From Massilia sp. Bi118 (lineage in GTDB: Bacteria > Pseudomonadota > Gammaproteobacteria > Burkholderiales > Burkholderiaceae_D), in assembly GCF_918697865.1 (NCBI RefSeq), contig NZ_CAKKMV010000005.1:62001-126000 (forward strand): DNA of 64,000 bases, given 5' to 3'. The notes beneath the pieces were generated by a model. It saw only the letters and a program-made list of their open reading frames with translations, was not told where the DNA came from and ran no database searches. Of the stretch, positions 28,645-36,672 are shown piece by piece; the first letter of the stretch is position 1, and every line of letters begins with the position of its first letter. The position numbers and the translations under genes are program-made.

Positions 28645-29994
28645 CTAGCGCGCTCCCATGATCACGTCGGGCAGGGCGGTCGAAATCTGCGGGAACACGC
28701 ACAGCAGGATCACCGCCACGAACATCAGCACCACGAACGGCATCACGCCCCAGATCACGTCGGACAGCGGAATGTCCGGGGCGATGTTCTTGATGACGAA
28801 GATGTTCAGGCCCACCGGCGGGTGGATCAGGCCCATCTCCATCACGATGGTCATCACCACACCGAACCAGATCAGGTCGAAGCCGGCTTCGCGCAGCGGC
28901 GGCAGGATGATCGGCGCGGTCATCAGGATGATGGACACCGGCGGCAGGAAGAAGCCGAACACGATCACCATCAGCAGGATCACGGACAAGAGCACCCACT
29001 TCGACAGATGCAGCCCCACCACCCACTGCGCGGCCGACTGGCTGATGTGCAGGTAGCTCATCACGTAGGAGTAGAGCAGGGACATGCCGATGATCATGAG
29101 GAGCATGGTCGACTCCTTGATCGTCGAGCTCAGGATCGGCCCGAGTTCCTTCGGCCGCCAGATGCCGTAGACGACGGCCATCAGCACGATCGCCAGCAGC
29201 GCGCCCAGGCCCGCGGTTTCCGAAGGCGTGGCGTAGCCGCCGTACAGCGCGATCATCACACCGGTCAGCAGCACCAGGAAGGGCAGCACGCGCGGCAGCA
29301 TCTCGACCTTTTCCGCCAGCGTGTAGGTGTGGTCATCCAGGTAGGCCGACTTCTCGCCGCCGCGCTGGTAGAGTTCATGCGCCAGGCGGTATTCCTTACG
29401 CGCCCGGTACACGGCGTAGCCGGCGAACAGCAGCACCAGCATCAGGCCGGGGCCGATACCGGCCAGGAACAGGCGGCCCAGCGACTGCTCGGCGGCCACC
29501 GCGTACAGGATCATCGTGATCGACGGCGGCAGCAGGATGCCGAGGGTGCCGCCGGCGGCGATGATGCCGGCCGCGAAGCCGGGCGAATAGCCGCGCTTGC
29601 GCATCTCCGGAATGCCGGCCGAACCGATCGCCGAGCAGGTGGCAGGCGAGGAGCCGGCCATGGCGGCGAACAGCGCGCAGGCGAACACGTTGGCGATGCC
29701 CAGGCCGCCCGGCACCTTGTTCAGCCAGGCGTGGATAGCCGAGTACAAGTCGCGCCCGGCCGGCGACTTGCCGATCGCTGCGCCCTTCATGATGAAGAGT
29801 GGGATCGACAGCAGTGTGATCGAGGCCATCTCTTCGTACACGTTCTGGGTGATCGTGTCGAGCGAGGAGGCCGGCATGAAGAAATACATGAACGCGGTAG
29901 CGACCATGCCCAGTGCGAAAGCGATCGGCATGCCCGAGAACATGACGACGAGCGTGGCGGCGGCGTAGCCGACGCCGAGGGAAAGAGCGCTCAT
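28645..29994 (-). CDS. TRAP transporter large permease (DctM type), probable malonate importer
   Basis: The 449-residue protein has about 12 to 13 hydrophobic segments and DctM motifs such as AAGGTLGILLPPSITMILYA and MEMGLIHPPVGLNIFV. It is the ion-coupled channel subunit of a TRAP transporter. The gene abuts mdcA and is 3 bases from the small permease gene. Malonate is inferred as substrate from position; rhizobial MatPQM is a known TRAP malonate transporter. Confidence 0.92.
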   Translation of the reverse strand: MSALSLGVGYAAATLVVMFSGMPIAFALGMVATAFMYFFMPASSLDTITQNVYEEMASITLLSIPLFIMKGAAIGKSPAGRDLYSAIHAWLNKVPGGLGIANVFACALFAAMAGSSPATCSAIGSAGIPEMRKRGYSPGFAAGIIAAGGTLGILLPPSITMILYAVAAEQSLGRLFLAGIGPGLMLVLLFAGYAVYRARKEYRLAHELYQRGGEKSAYLDDHTYTLAEKVEMLPRVLPFLVLLTGVMIALYGGYATPSETAGLGALLAIVLMAVVYGIWRPKELGPILSSTIKESTMLLMIIGMSLLYSYVMSYLHISQSAAQWVVGLHLSKWVLLSVILLMVIVFGFFLPPVSIILMTAPIILPPLREAGFDLIWFGVVMTIVMEMGLIHPPVGLNIFVIKNIAPDIPLSDVIWGVMPFVVLMFVAVILLCVFPQISTALPDVIMGAR

Positions 29995-29997
29995 GAT

Positions 29998-30546
29998 TTA
30001 TTCCTTTTCGGTCAGGCGGCCGATCAGCTGCACCAGGATCTGCACCGTCAGCAGCGTCATCCCGAAGGCCATCAGCGAATACGGGATCCACAGCGGCGGC
30101 GCCAGCGTCGACGAGGTGGTCTGGCCTTCGACCAGGGCTTCGTGGAACAGCGTCCACGATTTCCAGGAGAAGAAGGCGCAGAACACGAAGGACAGCAGGT
30201 CCACCAGCATCAGGCGGAAGCGGTTGACCCGCGGCGACAGCAGCCCGGCCAGCGCCTCGATGCCGATATGGCCGCGGAAGGACTGCACGTAGGCCGCACA
30301 GAAGAAGGTGGCGCCGACCAGCATGAAGACCGCGGCCTCGTCCTGCCAGTCGGTGGCGACCTTGAAGAAGTAGCGCATCACCACCGAATAGCTCAGCACC
30401 ATGGCGGTGAGAATCATCGCCGCCATGGAAATCACCAGCAGCAGGTGATTGATCCTGTTGAGGATGGTGGCCAGGGTGGCCGCCCCGCGGTGCGAGGGCA
30501 GCGCGGGCGCCTGCGGCGCCTGCACCTCGAATCCGTGCGCGCTCAT
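29998..30546 (-). CDS. TRAP transporter small permease (DctQ type)
   Basis: The 182-residue protein has four hydrophobic segments in the DctQ layout, with the typical VVMRYFFKVATDWQDEAA motif between helices 1 and 2. ATG at 30546 shares one base with the stop codon of the substrate-binding gene (TGATG junction). Upstream in-frame extension is a shadow of that gene. It forms the membrane part with the large permease. Confidence 0.88.
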   Translation of the reverse strand: MSAHGFEVQAPQAPALPSHRGAATLATILNRINHLLLVISMAAMILTAMVLSYSVVMRYFFKVATDWQDEAAVFMLVGATFFCAAYVQSFRGHIGIEALAGLLSPRVNRFRLMLVDLLSFVFCAFFSWKSWTLFHEALVEGQTTSSTLAPPLWIPYSLMAFGMTLLTVQILVQLIGRLTEKE

Positions 30547-31568
30547 CACTTCACCTGTTCGGCGAGCTGCAGCAGCTTGGCGGTGTTGGCGTTCTTGGCG
30601 GCGAAGTCCTTCCACGCGGTGCGGCGGGCGATGTCCTGCCACTTCTTGACGGTGGCCTCGCTCAGGTCGACGGTCTTGGCGCCGGCCTTGGCGAACACCT
30701 TGGCGACATCTTCGTCATCTTCCTTGGCTTCCTTCAGCGCGAAAGCTTCCATTTCGGCGCCGACCTGCAGGATGACGGCCTGCTGCTCCTTGCTCAGGCG
30801 GTCGAAGGCGGCCTTCGACATCATCAGCGGCTCCAGCATGAACCAGTAGGACTTGCCGCGGCCGGTGGTCAGCGCCTTCGACACTTCCTCGAGGCGGAAC
30901 GAGATCAGCGAGGTCGAGGAGGTGAGGGCGGCGTCCATCGCGCCGGTCTGCATGCCGGCATAGATCTCGTTGGACGGCAGGGTCACGACGGCGGCGCCGG
31001 CTTCCTTGAGGATCAGGTCCATCTCGCGCGAACCGCCGCGGATCTTCATGCCCTTCGCGTCTTCCGGCTCGACGATCGGCTTGCCGCGCGAGGCCATGCC
31101 GCCCGCCTGCCAGATCCAGCTGACCATCACCACGCCCTTGTCGGCGAGGATCCTGGTCAGCTCCTTGCCGACCGCGGCGTTCTTCCAGGCTGCGCTCTGC
31201 TCGTAGGAGGTCACAAGGCCGGGCATCAGGCCGATATTGGTTTCGGGGACTTCGCCGCCGGCGTAGGACAGCGGCACCAGCGACATGTCGAGCGCGCCCT
31301 TGCGCATCGCCGAGAACTGGGCATTGGTTTTCATGAGCGACGAGCCGGGATAGATCTCGAACTTCACGCTGCCCTTGGTGCGTTTTTCCACCTCGGCGGC
31401 GAACATGCGCACCAGGCGGTCGCGGAAATCGCCCTTGTCGATGGTACCGCCGGGGAACTGGTGCGAAATCTTGATGGTGGTGTTCTGCGCCCAGGCCGGC
31501 GCCGCGCCGAATGCCATGCCGATGCTCAGTGCCAGTACGCCCAGGGTGGTGCGTCGATTGATTGCCAT
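30546..31568 (-). CDS. TRAP transporter substrate-binding protein (DctP type), probable malonate binder
   Basis: The 340-residue protein has a signal peptide cleaved after AWA at about 27 and the DctP/TRAP fold: ISHQFPGGT, a GMKIRGGSREMD motif with the conserved carboxylate-binding Arg, and TSSTSLISFRLEEVSK. It is the first gene of the leftward malonate operon (dctP, dctQ, dctM, mdcACDEGBH) and starts 147 bases from the divergent GntR regulator. Dicarboxylate specificity is expected from the family; malonate from context. Confidence 0.9.
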   Translation of the reverse strand: MAINRRTTLGVLALSIGMAFGAAPAWAQNTTIKISHQFPGGTIDKGDFRDRLVRMFAAEVEKRTKGSVKFEIYPGSSLMKTNAQFSAMRKGALDMSLVPLSYAGGEVPETNIGLMPGLVTSYEQSAAWKNAAVGKELTRILADKGVVMVSWIWQAGGMASRGKPIVEPEDAKGMKIRGGSREMDLILKEAGAAVVTLPSNEIYAGMQTGAMDAALTSSTSLISFRLEEVSKALTTGRGKSYWFMLEPLMMSKAAFDRLSKEQQAVILQVGAEMEAFALKEAKEDDEDVAKVFAKAGAKTVDLSEATVKKWQDIARRTAWKDFAAKNANTAKLLQLAEQVK

Positions 31569-31638
31569 GTCTTATCTCCTCAGTTCTCTTTAGTATTTAC
31601 TTCAAGGGAACGCATGCTTGTGCATGCATATTTTTTGT

Positions 31639-31652
31639 TTATGTATACAAGA
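31639..31652. promoter_or_regulatory. Candidate operator for the GntR regulator of malonate genes
   Basis: A 14-base site reads TCTTGTATACATAA on the minus strand and contains the perfect palindrome TGTATACA (31642-31649). It matches 12 of 14 bases of the MatR operator of Rhizobium as I recall it (TCTTGTA/TACACGA). It lies midway between the divergent dctP and gntR starts, so binding could control both. A second palindromic stretch, GCATGC...GCATGC, lies nearby at about 31612-31628. Confidence 0.6.
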
Positions 31653-31715
31653 TGACCCAGAAAAAATACAATGTCAATCAGGTTAATATGATTTTTTTAA
31701 GCGGGAAGCAGCGCC

Positions 31716-32378
31716 ATGAAAAAGCTCTCTGATCGGCTACGCGAACAGATCGAGGAACGAATTGCTACTGGGAAGTTGTTACCAGGGCAGCATCTCGACG
31801 AAACGGAACTGGCCAATGAATTCGGGGCATCGCGTACCCCGATCCGCGAAGCCCTGATCCAGCTGGCCTCGGCCGGGCTGGTGCAGATCCGACCGCGCCG
31901 CGGGGCGGTGGTGTCGACGGTGTCGCCGCACGAAATCGTGGAGATGTTCGAGGTGATGGCCGAGCTGGAAGCCATGTGTGCACGCCTGGCGGCGCGGCGC
32001 ATGTCGGCCGCCGAACACGCCAAGCTGCTGGAAGCGCACCAGGCCTGCAGCAGCGCCTACGAGGCGCGCGACCCGGACGAGTACTACTACCGCAACGAGG
32101 TGTTCCACCAGATGATCTTTGCGGGCAGCCACAACCACTTCCTGGCGGAGCAGGCGCGCGCCCTGTCGCGCCGGCTCCGTCCCTACCGGCGCCTGCAGCT
32201 CAGGGTGCGCGACCGCATGAAGCACTCGTTCAGCGAGCACGATGCGGTGGTCAAGGCCATCATCGACGGCGACGGCCAGAAGGCCGCCGACTTCCTACGC
32301 AGCCATGTGGCCGTGCAGGGGCAGCGCTTTACCGACCTCGTGGCCTCGCTGGAGGCGATGAGCGCCGTGGCGGCGTAG
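31716..32378 (+). CDS. GntR/FadR-family transcription regulator of the malonate operon (MatR-like)
   Basis: The 220-residue protein has an N-terminal winged HTH (LANEFGASRTPIREALIQLA and GLVQIRPRRGAVV) and a C-terminal FCD domain with metal/ligand-binding His and Asp positions in NEVFHQMIFAGSHN and FSEHDAVVKAI. FCD regulators usually sense organic acids. It is transcribed divergently from the TRAP-mdc operon and shares a promoter region with a MatR-like site, so malonate or malonyl-CoA is the likely ligand. The more usual mdc regulator, LysR-type MdcR, is absent here. Confidence 0.88.
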   Translation: MKKLSDRLREQIEERIATGKLLPGQHLDETELANEFGASRTPIREALIQLASAGLVQIRPRRGAVVSTVSPHEIVEMFEVMAELEAMCARLAARRMSAAEHAKLLEAHQACSSAYEARDPDEYYYRNEVFHQMIFAGSHNHFLAEQARALSRRLRPYRRLQLRVRDRMKHSFSEHDAVVKAIIDGDGQKAADFLRSHVAVQGQRFTDLVASLEAMSAVAA

Positions 32379-32385
32379 AGCGCTC

Positions 32386-32982
32386 CTAGAAGCCGTACTT
32401 CAGGCCGATGCTGTAGACATCGGCCTTCGGCCCGCTGACCTTGCGCTTGCCATAGCGCTCGTATTCGACCACCGCGTCCAGGTTCCCGGTCAGCTTGTAC
32501 TGCGCACCCAGGCCGGCATACAGGCCGGTATCCCGGTCGGTAAAGTTCCATCCCCTCAGCTCGGCCGAGGTCTTGCGCTGGCTGTACGACAGGCCGAACT
32601 TGCCGAAGGCCGACAACCGCTCGCCGATCGGGACCGTGTATTTGCCGGCGAGGTAGGCGCGTGTGGTCTTCGCCTGCCCCTGACCGAAGATGTAGCCGGT
32701 GTCCGGCGTCCAGTCCCAGGCGGTGAATTCGGAGGTGCGGAAGCCCGCCAGGCCGGCTTCGACGCCCCAGTTCTGGTTGAACTCATAGCCGCCGAAGATC
32801 TTGGCATTGGCCCTGCGGCCGCCTGCGATGGTATCGCTGACGACGCCCAGGCCGAGGCCGACGTAGGCGTGTGGTTTTGCTTCGGCCGTGAGCCTGGCGG
32901 CGCCGGTGTCGGTGGTGGTCTGGGCCTGGGCGGCGCCGATGGCGGACAGGCTGGCAAGTACGGAGATGAGCAGATTTTTCAT
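32386..32982 (-). CDS. Outer-membrane beta-barrel protein, tandem copy 1
   Basis: The 198-residue protein has a signal peptide cleaved after AQA and alternating hydrophobic strands of an eight-stranded OmpA/OmpX-like barrel (KPHAYVGLGLGV, AKIFGGYEFNQNWGVEAG, RAYLAGKYTVPIG) ending in Phe (LKYGF), as outer-membrane barrels do. It has no periplasmic peptidoglycan-binding domain. The paralogous gene lies 2 bases upstream, giving a two-gene unit. Function is not inferable; OmpX/OprG-like small barrels are the closest type. Confidence 0.85.
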   Translation of the reverse strand: MKNLLISVLASLSAIGAAQAQTTTDTGAARLTAEAKPHAYVGLGLGVVSDTIAGGRRANAKIFGGYEFNQNWGVEAGLAGFRTSEFTAWDWTPDTGYIFGQGQAKTTRAYLAGKYTVPIGERLSAFGKFGLSYSQRKTSAELRGWNFTDRDTGLYAGLGAQYKLTGNLDAVVEYERYGKRKVSGPKADVYSIGLKYGF

Positions 32983-32984
32983 GT

Positions 32985-33548
32985 TCAGAACCCGAATTTC
33001 AGGCCGGCGTTGAGGACGTGGTTCTTTGCGCCATTGCGGGGCGATTCGCCGTTACGTTCGATTTCGGCATACAGCGACACCTTCTGGGTCAGCTTGAACT
33101 GCGCACCGGCTGCGGCATACACACCGTTGTTGCTCTCCTTGAAGTTCCACGACCCTACCGGGCTCGAATATTTCTGCTCGCTATGGGCCAGGCCCAGCTT
33201 GCCGTACACCGAGGCGCGCTCGCTGAGCGGGAAGGTGTATTTGGCGGCCGCGTAATAGCTCTTGCTCTGCAGGCGGGTGTAGGCCAGGTCGTGATCGCCC
33301 TGCGTGACATAAAACCCGGTGCTGCCCAGCCATGAATAGCCTGCTTCGACACCCCAGTTCTGGTGGAAGTCATAGCCGCCGAAGATCTTGGTGGTGCGCT
33401 TGCGGTCGTTGGTGATGGAGTCCTTGACCATGCCCGTGCCGATGCCGACGTAGGCATGCGGCGCGGTATCGGCGAAGCTGGTGGTCTGGGCCTGTGCCGC
33501 TCCCATGGCAAGGGCCCCCGCGAGCACTGCGAAAATCGTCTTCTTCAT
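32985..33548 (-). CDS. Outer-membrane beta-barrel protein, tandem copy 2
   Basis: The 187-residue protein has a signal peptide ending AQA at about 20 and closely follows copy 1 (HAYVGIGTGM, KIFGGYDFHQNWGVEAGYSW, YYAAAKYTFPLSERASVYGKLG), also ending in Phe. The ATG at 33548 has AAAGGA at a good distance; the frame is open further upstream but those codons carry no signal peptide. The pair probably arose by duplication and is probably transcribed from a promoter in 33549-33963. Confidence 0.87.
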   Translation of the reverse strand: MKKTIFAVLAGALAMGAAQAQTTSFADTAPHAYVGIGTGMVKDSITNDRKRTTKIFGGYDFHQNWGVEAGYSWLGSTGFYVTQGDHDLAYTRLQSKSYYAAAKYTFPLSERASVYGKLGLAHSEQKYSSPVGSWNFKESNNGVYAAAGAQFKLTQKVSLYAEIERNGESPRNGAKNHVLNAGLKFGF

Positions 33549-33848
33549 TGTTTTTCCTTTGTTTTGGTTTTCACTGTGCCGCGATGCACCGGCATCGCGA
33601 CAGGAAAAACGATAGCAGCTTGTTTCTTTTAAAAAACTGTCGGATTGGTAAGAAACTGTTACGGGTGTGCATATAAATGACTGAGAAGTCAGATATGTAT
33701 ATTGCCGCGCTTTTGAAAATGATCGACGTTGCTCGGCGATGAGGGCGAGTTGGGCGCAGATGGGCAAGCCGTCTCTGTTGCGCTTGCTTACAAATTTGAA
33801 GAGATTCCGGACATGTCGGTTCGCTGTCGCTGGCCGGCGCGGCCCGCC
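33549..33848. other. Intergenic region without a gene
   Basis: This A/T-richer stretch separates the divergent barrel-protein pair and phoX. It contains T-runs and small open frames without ribosome-binding sites or recognisable product. It probably holds the promoter for the barrel genes; I see no distinct element apart from the Pho box at its right side. Confidence 0.6.
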
Positions 33849-33892
33849 ATGTCATCAAACCGTTAAATTCCCGTCATCCTCCTGACATACAG
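33849..33892 (+). promoter_or_regulatory. Pho box of four 11-base units upstream of phoX
   Basis: Seven-base half sites spaced exactly 11 bases apart read ATGTCAT (33849), CCGTTAA (33860), CCGTCAT (33871) and CTGACAT (33882). Against the PhoB consensus CTGTCAT they match 6, 4, 6 and 6 of 7 positions. The 11-base period is that of tandem PhoB binding. The box ends about 72 bases before the phoX start codon. Confidence 0.75.
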
Positions 33893-33963
33893 CTCCACTA
33901 TTCTGCCCAGCGATCGCCGCGCCAAGGCGCGGTCCCACTGACCTGATCCTGGAGTGTTGACGC

Positions 33964-35958
33964 ATGAATCCGAATACCGACCTGTCCCGCCGCCGCCTGC
34001 TTCGCCTGCTGGGCGCCACCCCGATGCTGCCGATCGGCGCCGGCACCGTGGGCGCCATGCTCGCCGGCTGCGGCGGTGGCGACGACAGCCCGGTCACGAC
34101 CGCGCCGACGCCGCCGGTGACCACCACGCCGCCGGCCGTGACCCTGTCCAGCGTCTCGTTCAGTTCGATGCCGGCGCCCTCGCTGGCCAACGCCGCCGCA
34201 ATGGCCACCACCACCGTCGGCTCGACCATGAGCGTCAGCTTCAGCGACAGCAGCAAGCTGGATTTCAAGCTGTCCTATCAACCCTTCTTCATCACCGGCG
34301 ACCTGGTCCCGAACGGCAACGGCGGCACCATCCTGGCTGGCGGCTACTACGACATCAACAACAAGGCCATCGTCGACACCACCGTGGCCGGCAAGGAGCG
34401 CCAGTTCTTCTCGGACTCGCCGGACGGCACCTCGCTGCTGACCGTGCCGAACGCCAAAGTGACCGGGGTGAAGGGCAATACCGTGTTCGCCGTGGTGCAG
34501 TTCGAATACACGAGCCTTGCCCAGGATGGCAAGACCGACATGTACGGCAAGCTGCCGTCGCCGATCGCCGTGCTGACCCTGGACCAGGACCCGGGCACCG
34601 GCAAGCTCAGTCTCGTGAAGTACCACAACGTCGACACTTCCAGCGTCAACGGCCTGTGGATCACCTGCGGCGCCAGCCTGTCGCCCTGGGGCACCCACCT
34701 GTCGAGCGAAGAATACGAGCCGAACGCCTTCACCGCCGCCGGCGAAGCGCAGTTCAAGGGCTTCAGCAAGAGCCTGTACGGCGACGAGACCAGGGCCAAT
34801 CCCTACAACTACGGCTACATGCCGGAAGTGACGGTCAACCTCGATGGCACCGCGTCCATCAAGAAGCACTACTGCATGGGCCGCATCTCGCACGAACTGG
34901 TGCAGGTGATGGGCGACAACCGCACCGTGCTGATGGGTGACGACGCCACCAACAGCGGCTACTTCGTGTTCGTCGCCGACAAGGAGAAGGACCTGTCGAG
35001 CGGCACCCTGTATGTGGCCAAGGTCGGCGCCGGCTTCTCGGTGGACCCGGCCGCCGCCGCGGCGCCGCTCACCTGGATCAAGCTGGGCTCCGCCACCAGC
35101 GACGAGATCCGCTCGCTGGCCGCGTCGATCAAGGCCACCGACATCATGGACGTCAAAACCGCCGATCCGGCCGATGCAAGCTACACCAAAGTCGTTGCCA
35201 ACGGCCGCGTCGAGTGGATCAAGCTGAAAGCCGGCATGGAAAAGGCCGCCGCCTTCCTGGAAACCCACCGCTACGCCGCGCTGGTCGGCGCCTCGATGGG
35301 CTTAACCAAGATGGAAGGCACGACCGTCAACCTGAAGGACAAGGTCGCCTACTCGGCGCTGGCCAACTGCAATGGTTCGATGGTGGCCGGCAGCTCGACC
35401 AACGTGCCAGGCAACGGCATCTCGATCCCGAAGACCCTGACCGCCGGCGCCGTGATGGCGCTGAACCTGAAAGGCGGCCAGAAGGACACCGCCGGCAACG
35501 CCATCAACAGCGAATGGATGCCGGTCGATACCAGGGCCCTCCTGATCGGCGAAGACATCGCCGCCGACGCCCTTGGCAACACGGCGAATCCGGACAAGAT
35601 CGCCAGCCCGGACAACCTGAAGTTCTCGGAAAAGATGCGCACCCTGTTCATCGGCGAGGACAGCGGCAACCACGTCAACAACTTCCTGTGGGCCTACAAC
35701 GTCGACACCAGGCAGCTCACGCGCATCCTGTCGACGCCGTCCGGCGCCGAATCGACCGGCCTGCACGCGGTGGACGACATCAACGGCTGGACCTACATCA
35801 TGAGCAACTTCCAGCACCCGGGCGACTGGGGCGGCATCCACGCGAATGTGAAGGGGACGCTGGAGCCGCTGATCAGGGCGAATTACAAGGACAAGTTCGG
35901 GGCGGCTGTGGGTTATCTGACCGGTGAACTCACGCAGTTCAAGCTGGCCAAGGCCTAA
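33964..35958 (+). CDS. PhoX-family (DUF839) alkaline phosphatase-like protein
   Basis: The 664-residue protein has a twin-arginine signal (SRRRLL at 8-13) followed by a hydrophobic stretch and a lipobox LAGC at 33-36, so it may be a Tat-exported lipoprotein. The body has PhoX features: the acidic SPWGTHLSSEEYEP segment (metal site), MGRISHELVQVMGDNRT with a nearby GDD, and RTLFIGEDSGNHVNNFLW. PhoX enzymes are Ca/Fe-dependent phosphomonoesterases. A Pho box upstream supports a phosphate-scavenging role. It is a single gene followed by a REP-like pair. Confidence 0.87.
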   Translation: MNPNTDLSRRRLLRLLGATPMLPIGAGTVGAMLAGCGGGDDSPVTTAPTPPVTTTPPAVTLSSVSFSSMPAPSLANAAAMATTTVGSTMSVSFSDSSKLDFKLSYQPFFITGDLVPNGNGGTILAGGYYDINNKAIVDTTVAGKERQFFSDSPDGTSLLTVPNAKVTGVKGNTVFAVVQFEYTSLAQDGKTDMYGKLPSPIAVLTLDQDPGTGKLSLVKYHNVDTSSVNGLWITCGASLSPWGTHLSSEEYEPNAFTAAGEAQFKGFSKSLYGDETRANPYNYGYMPEVTVNLDGTASIKKHYCMGRISHELVQVMGDNRTVLMGDDATNSGYFVFVADKEKDLSSGTLYVAKVGAGFSVDPAAAAAPLTWIKLGSATSDEIRSLAASIKATDIMDVKTADPADASYTKVVANGRVEWIKLKAGMEKAAAFLETHRYAALVGASMGLTKMEGTTVNLKDKVAYSALANCNGSMVAGSSTNVPGNGISIPKTLTAGAVMALNLKGGQKDTAGNAINSEWMPVDTRALLIGEDIAADALGNTANPDKIASPDNLKFSEKMRTLFIGEDSGNHVNNFLWAYNVDTRQLTRILSTPSGAESTGLHAVDDINGWTYIMSNFQHPGDWGGIHANVKGTLEPLIRANYKDKFGAAVGYLTGELTQFKLAKA

Positions 35959-35964
35959 GCACCT

Positions 35965-36050
35965 CGTCATTCCCGCGCAGGCGGGAATCCAAGTTTGCAA
36001 GAGTTGTCGAAACGCGTCCAACTTGGATTCCCGCCTCCGCGGGAATGACG
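35965..36050. repeat. REP-like inverted pair after phoX
   Basis: Arms at 35965-35995 and 36020-36050 are reverse complements at 30 of 31 positions (CGTCATTCCCGCGCAGGCGG type), with a 24-base loop. It lies between the convergent phoX and thiE genes and may act as a transcript end for both. Same family as 9392-9478. Confidence 0.88.
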
Positions 36051-36065
36051 TTTACAGGCCAACGA

Positions 36066-36671
36066 TTAAAACAGGCTTGTGAATTCCCGCGCCGCCTCAA
36101 ACGGATCCGGCGCCAAATACACACTACTGATCGCCGCCACCATCTCCGCCCCCAGCCCCACCAGCGGCCGCGCATTCTCCACCGTCATCCCCCCGATCAC
36201 CACCACCGGCACCCGCAACTGCGCCCGCGCCTGCGCCACGATATGCAGCGGCGTGCTGACCTCGTACACCTTCACGCGCGATGGATAGAAGCCGCCGAAG
36301 GCCACATAACTCGCCCCTGCCTGCTGCGCCGCCTGCGCCAGCGCCAGCTCCCCGTAGCATGACGCGCCGACGATTCTGGAAGGCCCCAGCGCCGCACGCA
36401 CCGCGGCCACAGTCGCATCCGTGCCGCCGACATGCACGCCGTCCGCATCCAGCTGCAGGCACAGGTCCACATGGTCGTTGATGAGCAGCGGCCGGCCGTG
36501 AGAACGGCACAGTGCCAGCAGCGCGCCCGCCTGTTCCCGCCGCAGCGCCGCCGACGCCGTCTTGTTGCGGTACTGGACCAGCGCCGCGCCGGCGTCCAGC
36601 GCCTGCGCCGTCACGTCCAGCAGCCGGCCGGTGTCCTCCCAATCCGGCGTGACCAGATAGAGTCCCTTCAT
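36066..36671 (-). CDS. thiE: Thiamine-phosphate synthase
   Basis: ThiE joins HMP pyrophosphate and thiazole phosphate to thiamine phosphate. The 201-residue TIM-barrel protein starts MKGLYLVTPDWED, has QYRNKTAS (substrate-binding QxRxK), LLINDHVDLCLQLDADGVHVG and the phosphate loop VVVIGGMTVENA. ATG at 36671 is one base after the thiD stop. It is the last gene of the thiC-S-G-D-E operon. Confidence 0.93.
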   Translation of the reverse strand: MKGLYLVTPDWEDTGRLLDVTAQALDAGAALVQYRNKTASAALRREQAGALLALCRSHGRPLLINDHVDLCLQLDADGVHVGGTDATVAAVRAALGPSRIVGASCYGELALAQAAQQAGASYVAFGGFYPSRVKVYEVSTPLHIVAQARAQLRVPVVVIGGMTVENARPLVGLGAEMVAAISSVYLAPDPFEAAREFTSLF

Positions 36672-36672
36672 C

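Noticed and set aside
27016..30849. 1277-codon open frame on the plus strand opposite mdcA and the TRAP genes
   Set aside because: It is antisense to well-identified genes in GC-rich DNA, its composition is His/Gln/Arg-rich, and it has no recognisable domain. Typical shadow frame.
33571..33858. 95-codon minus-strand frame in the barrel-phoX gap
   Set aside because: No ribosome-binding site, no recognisable product, and it overlaps the Pho box.
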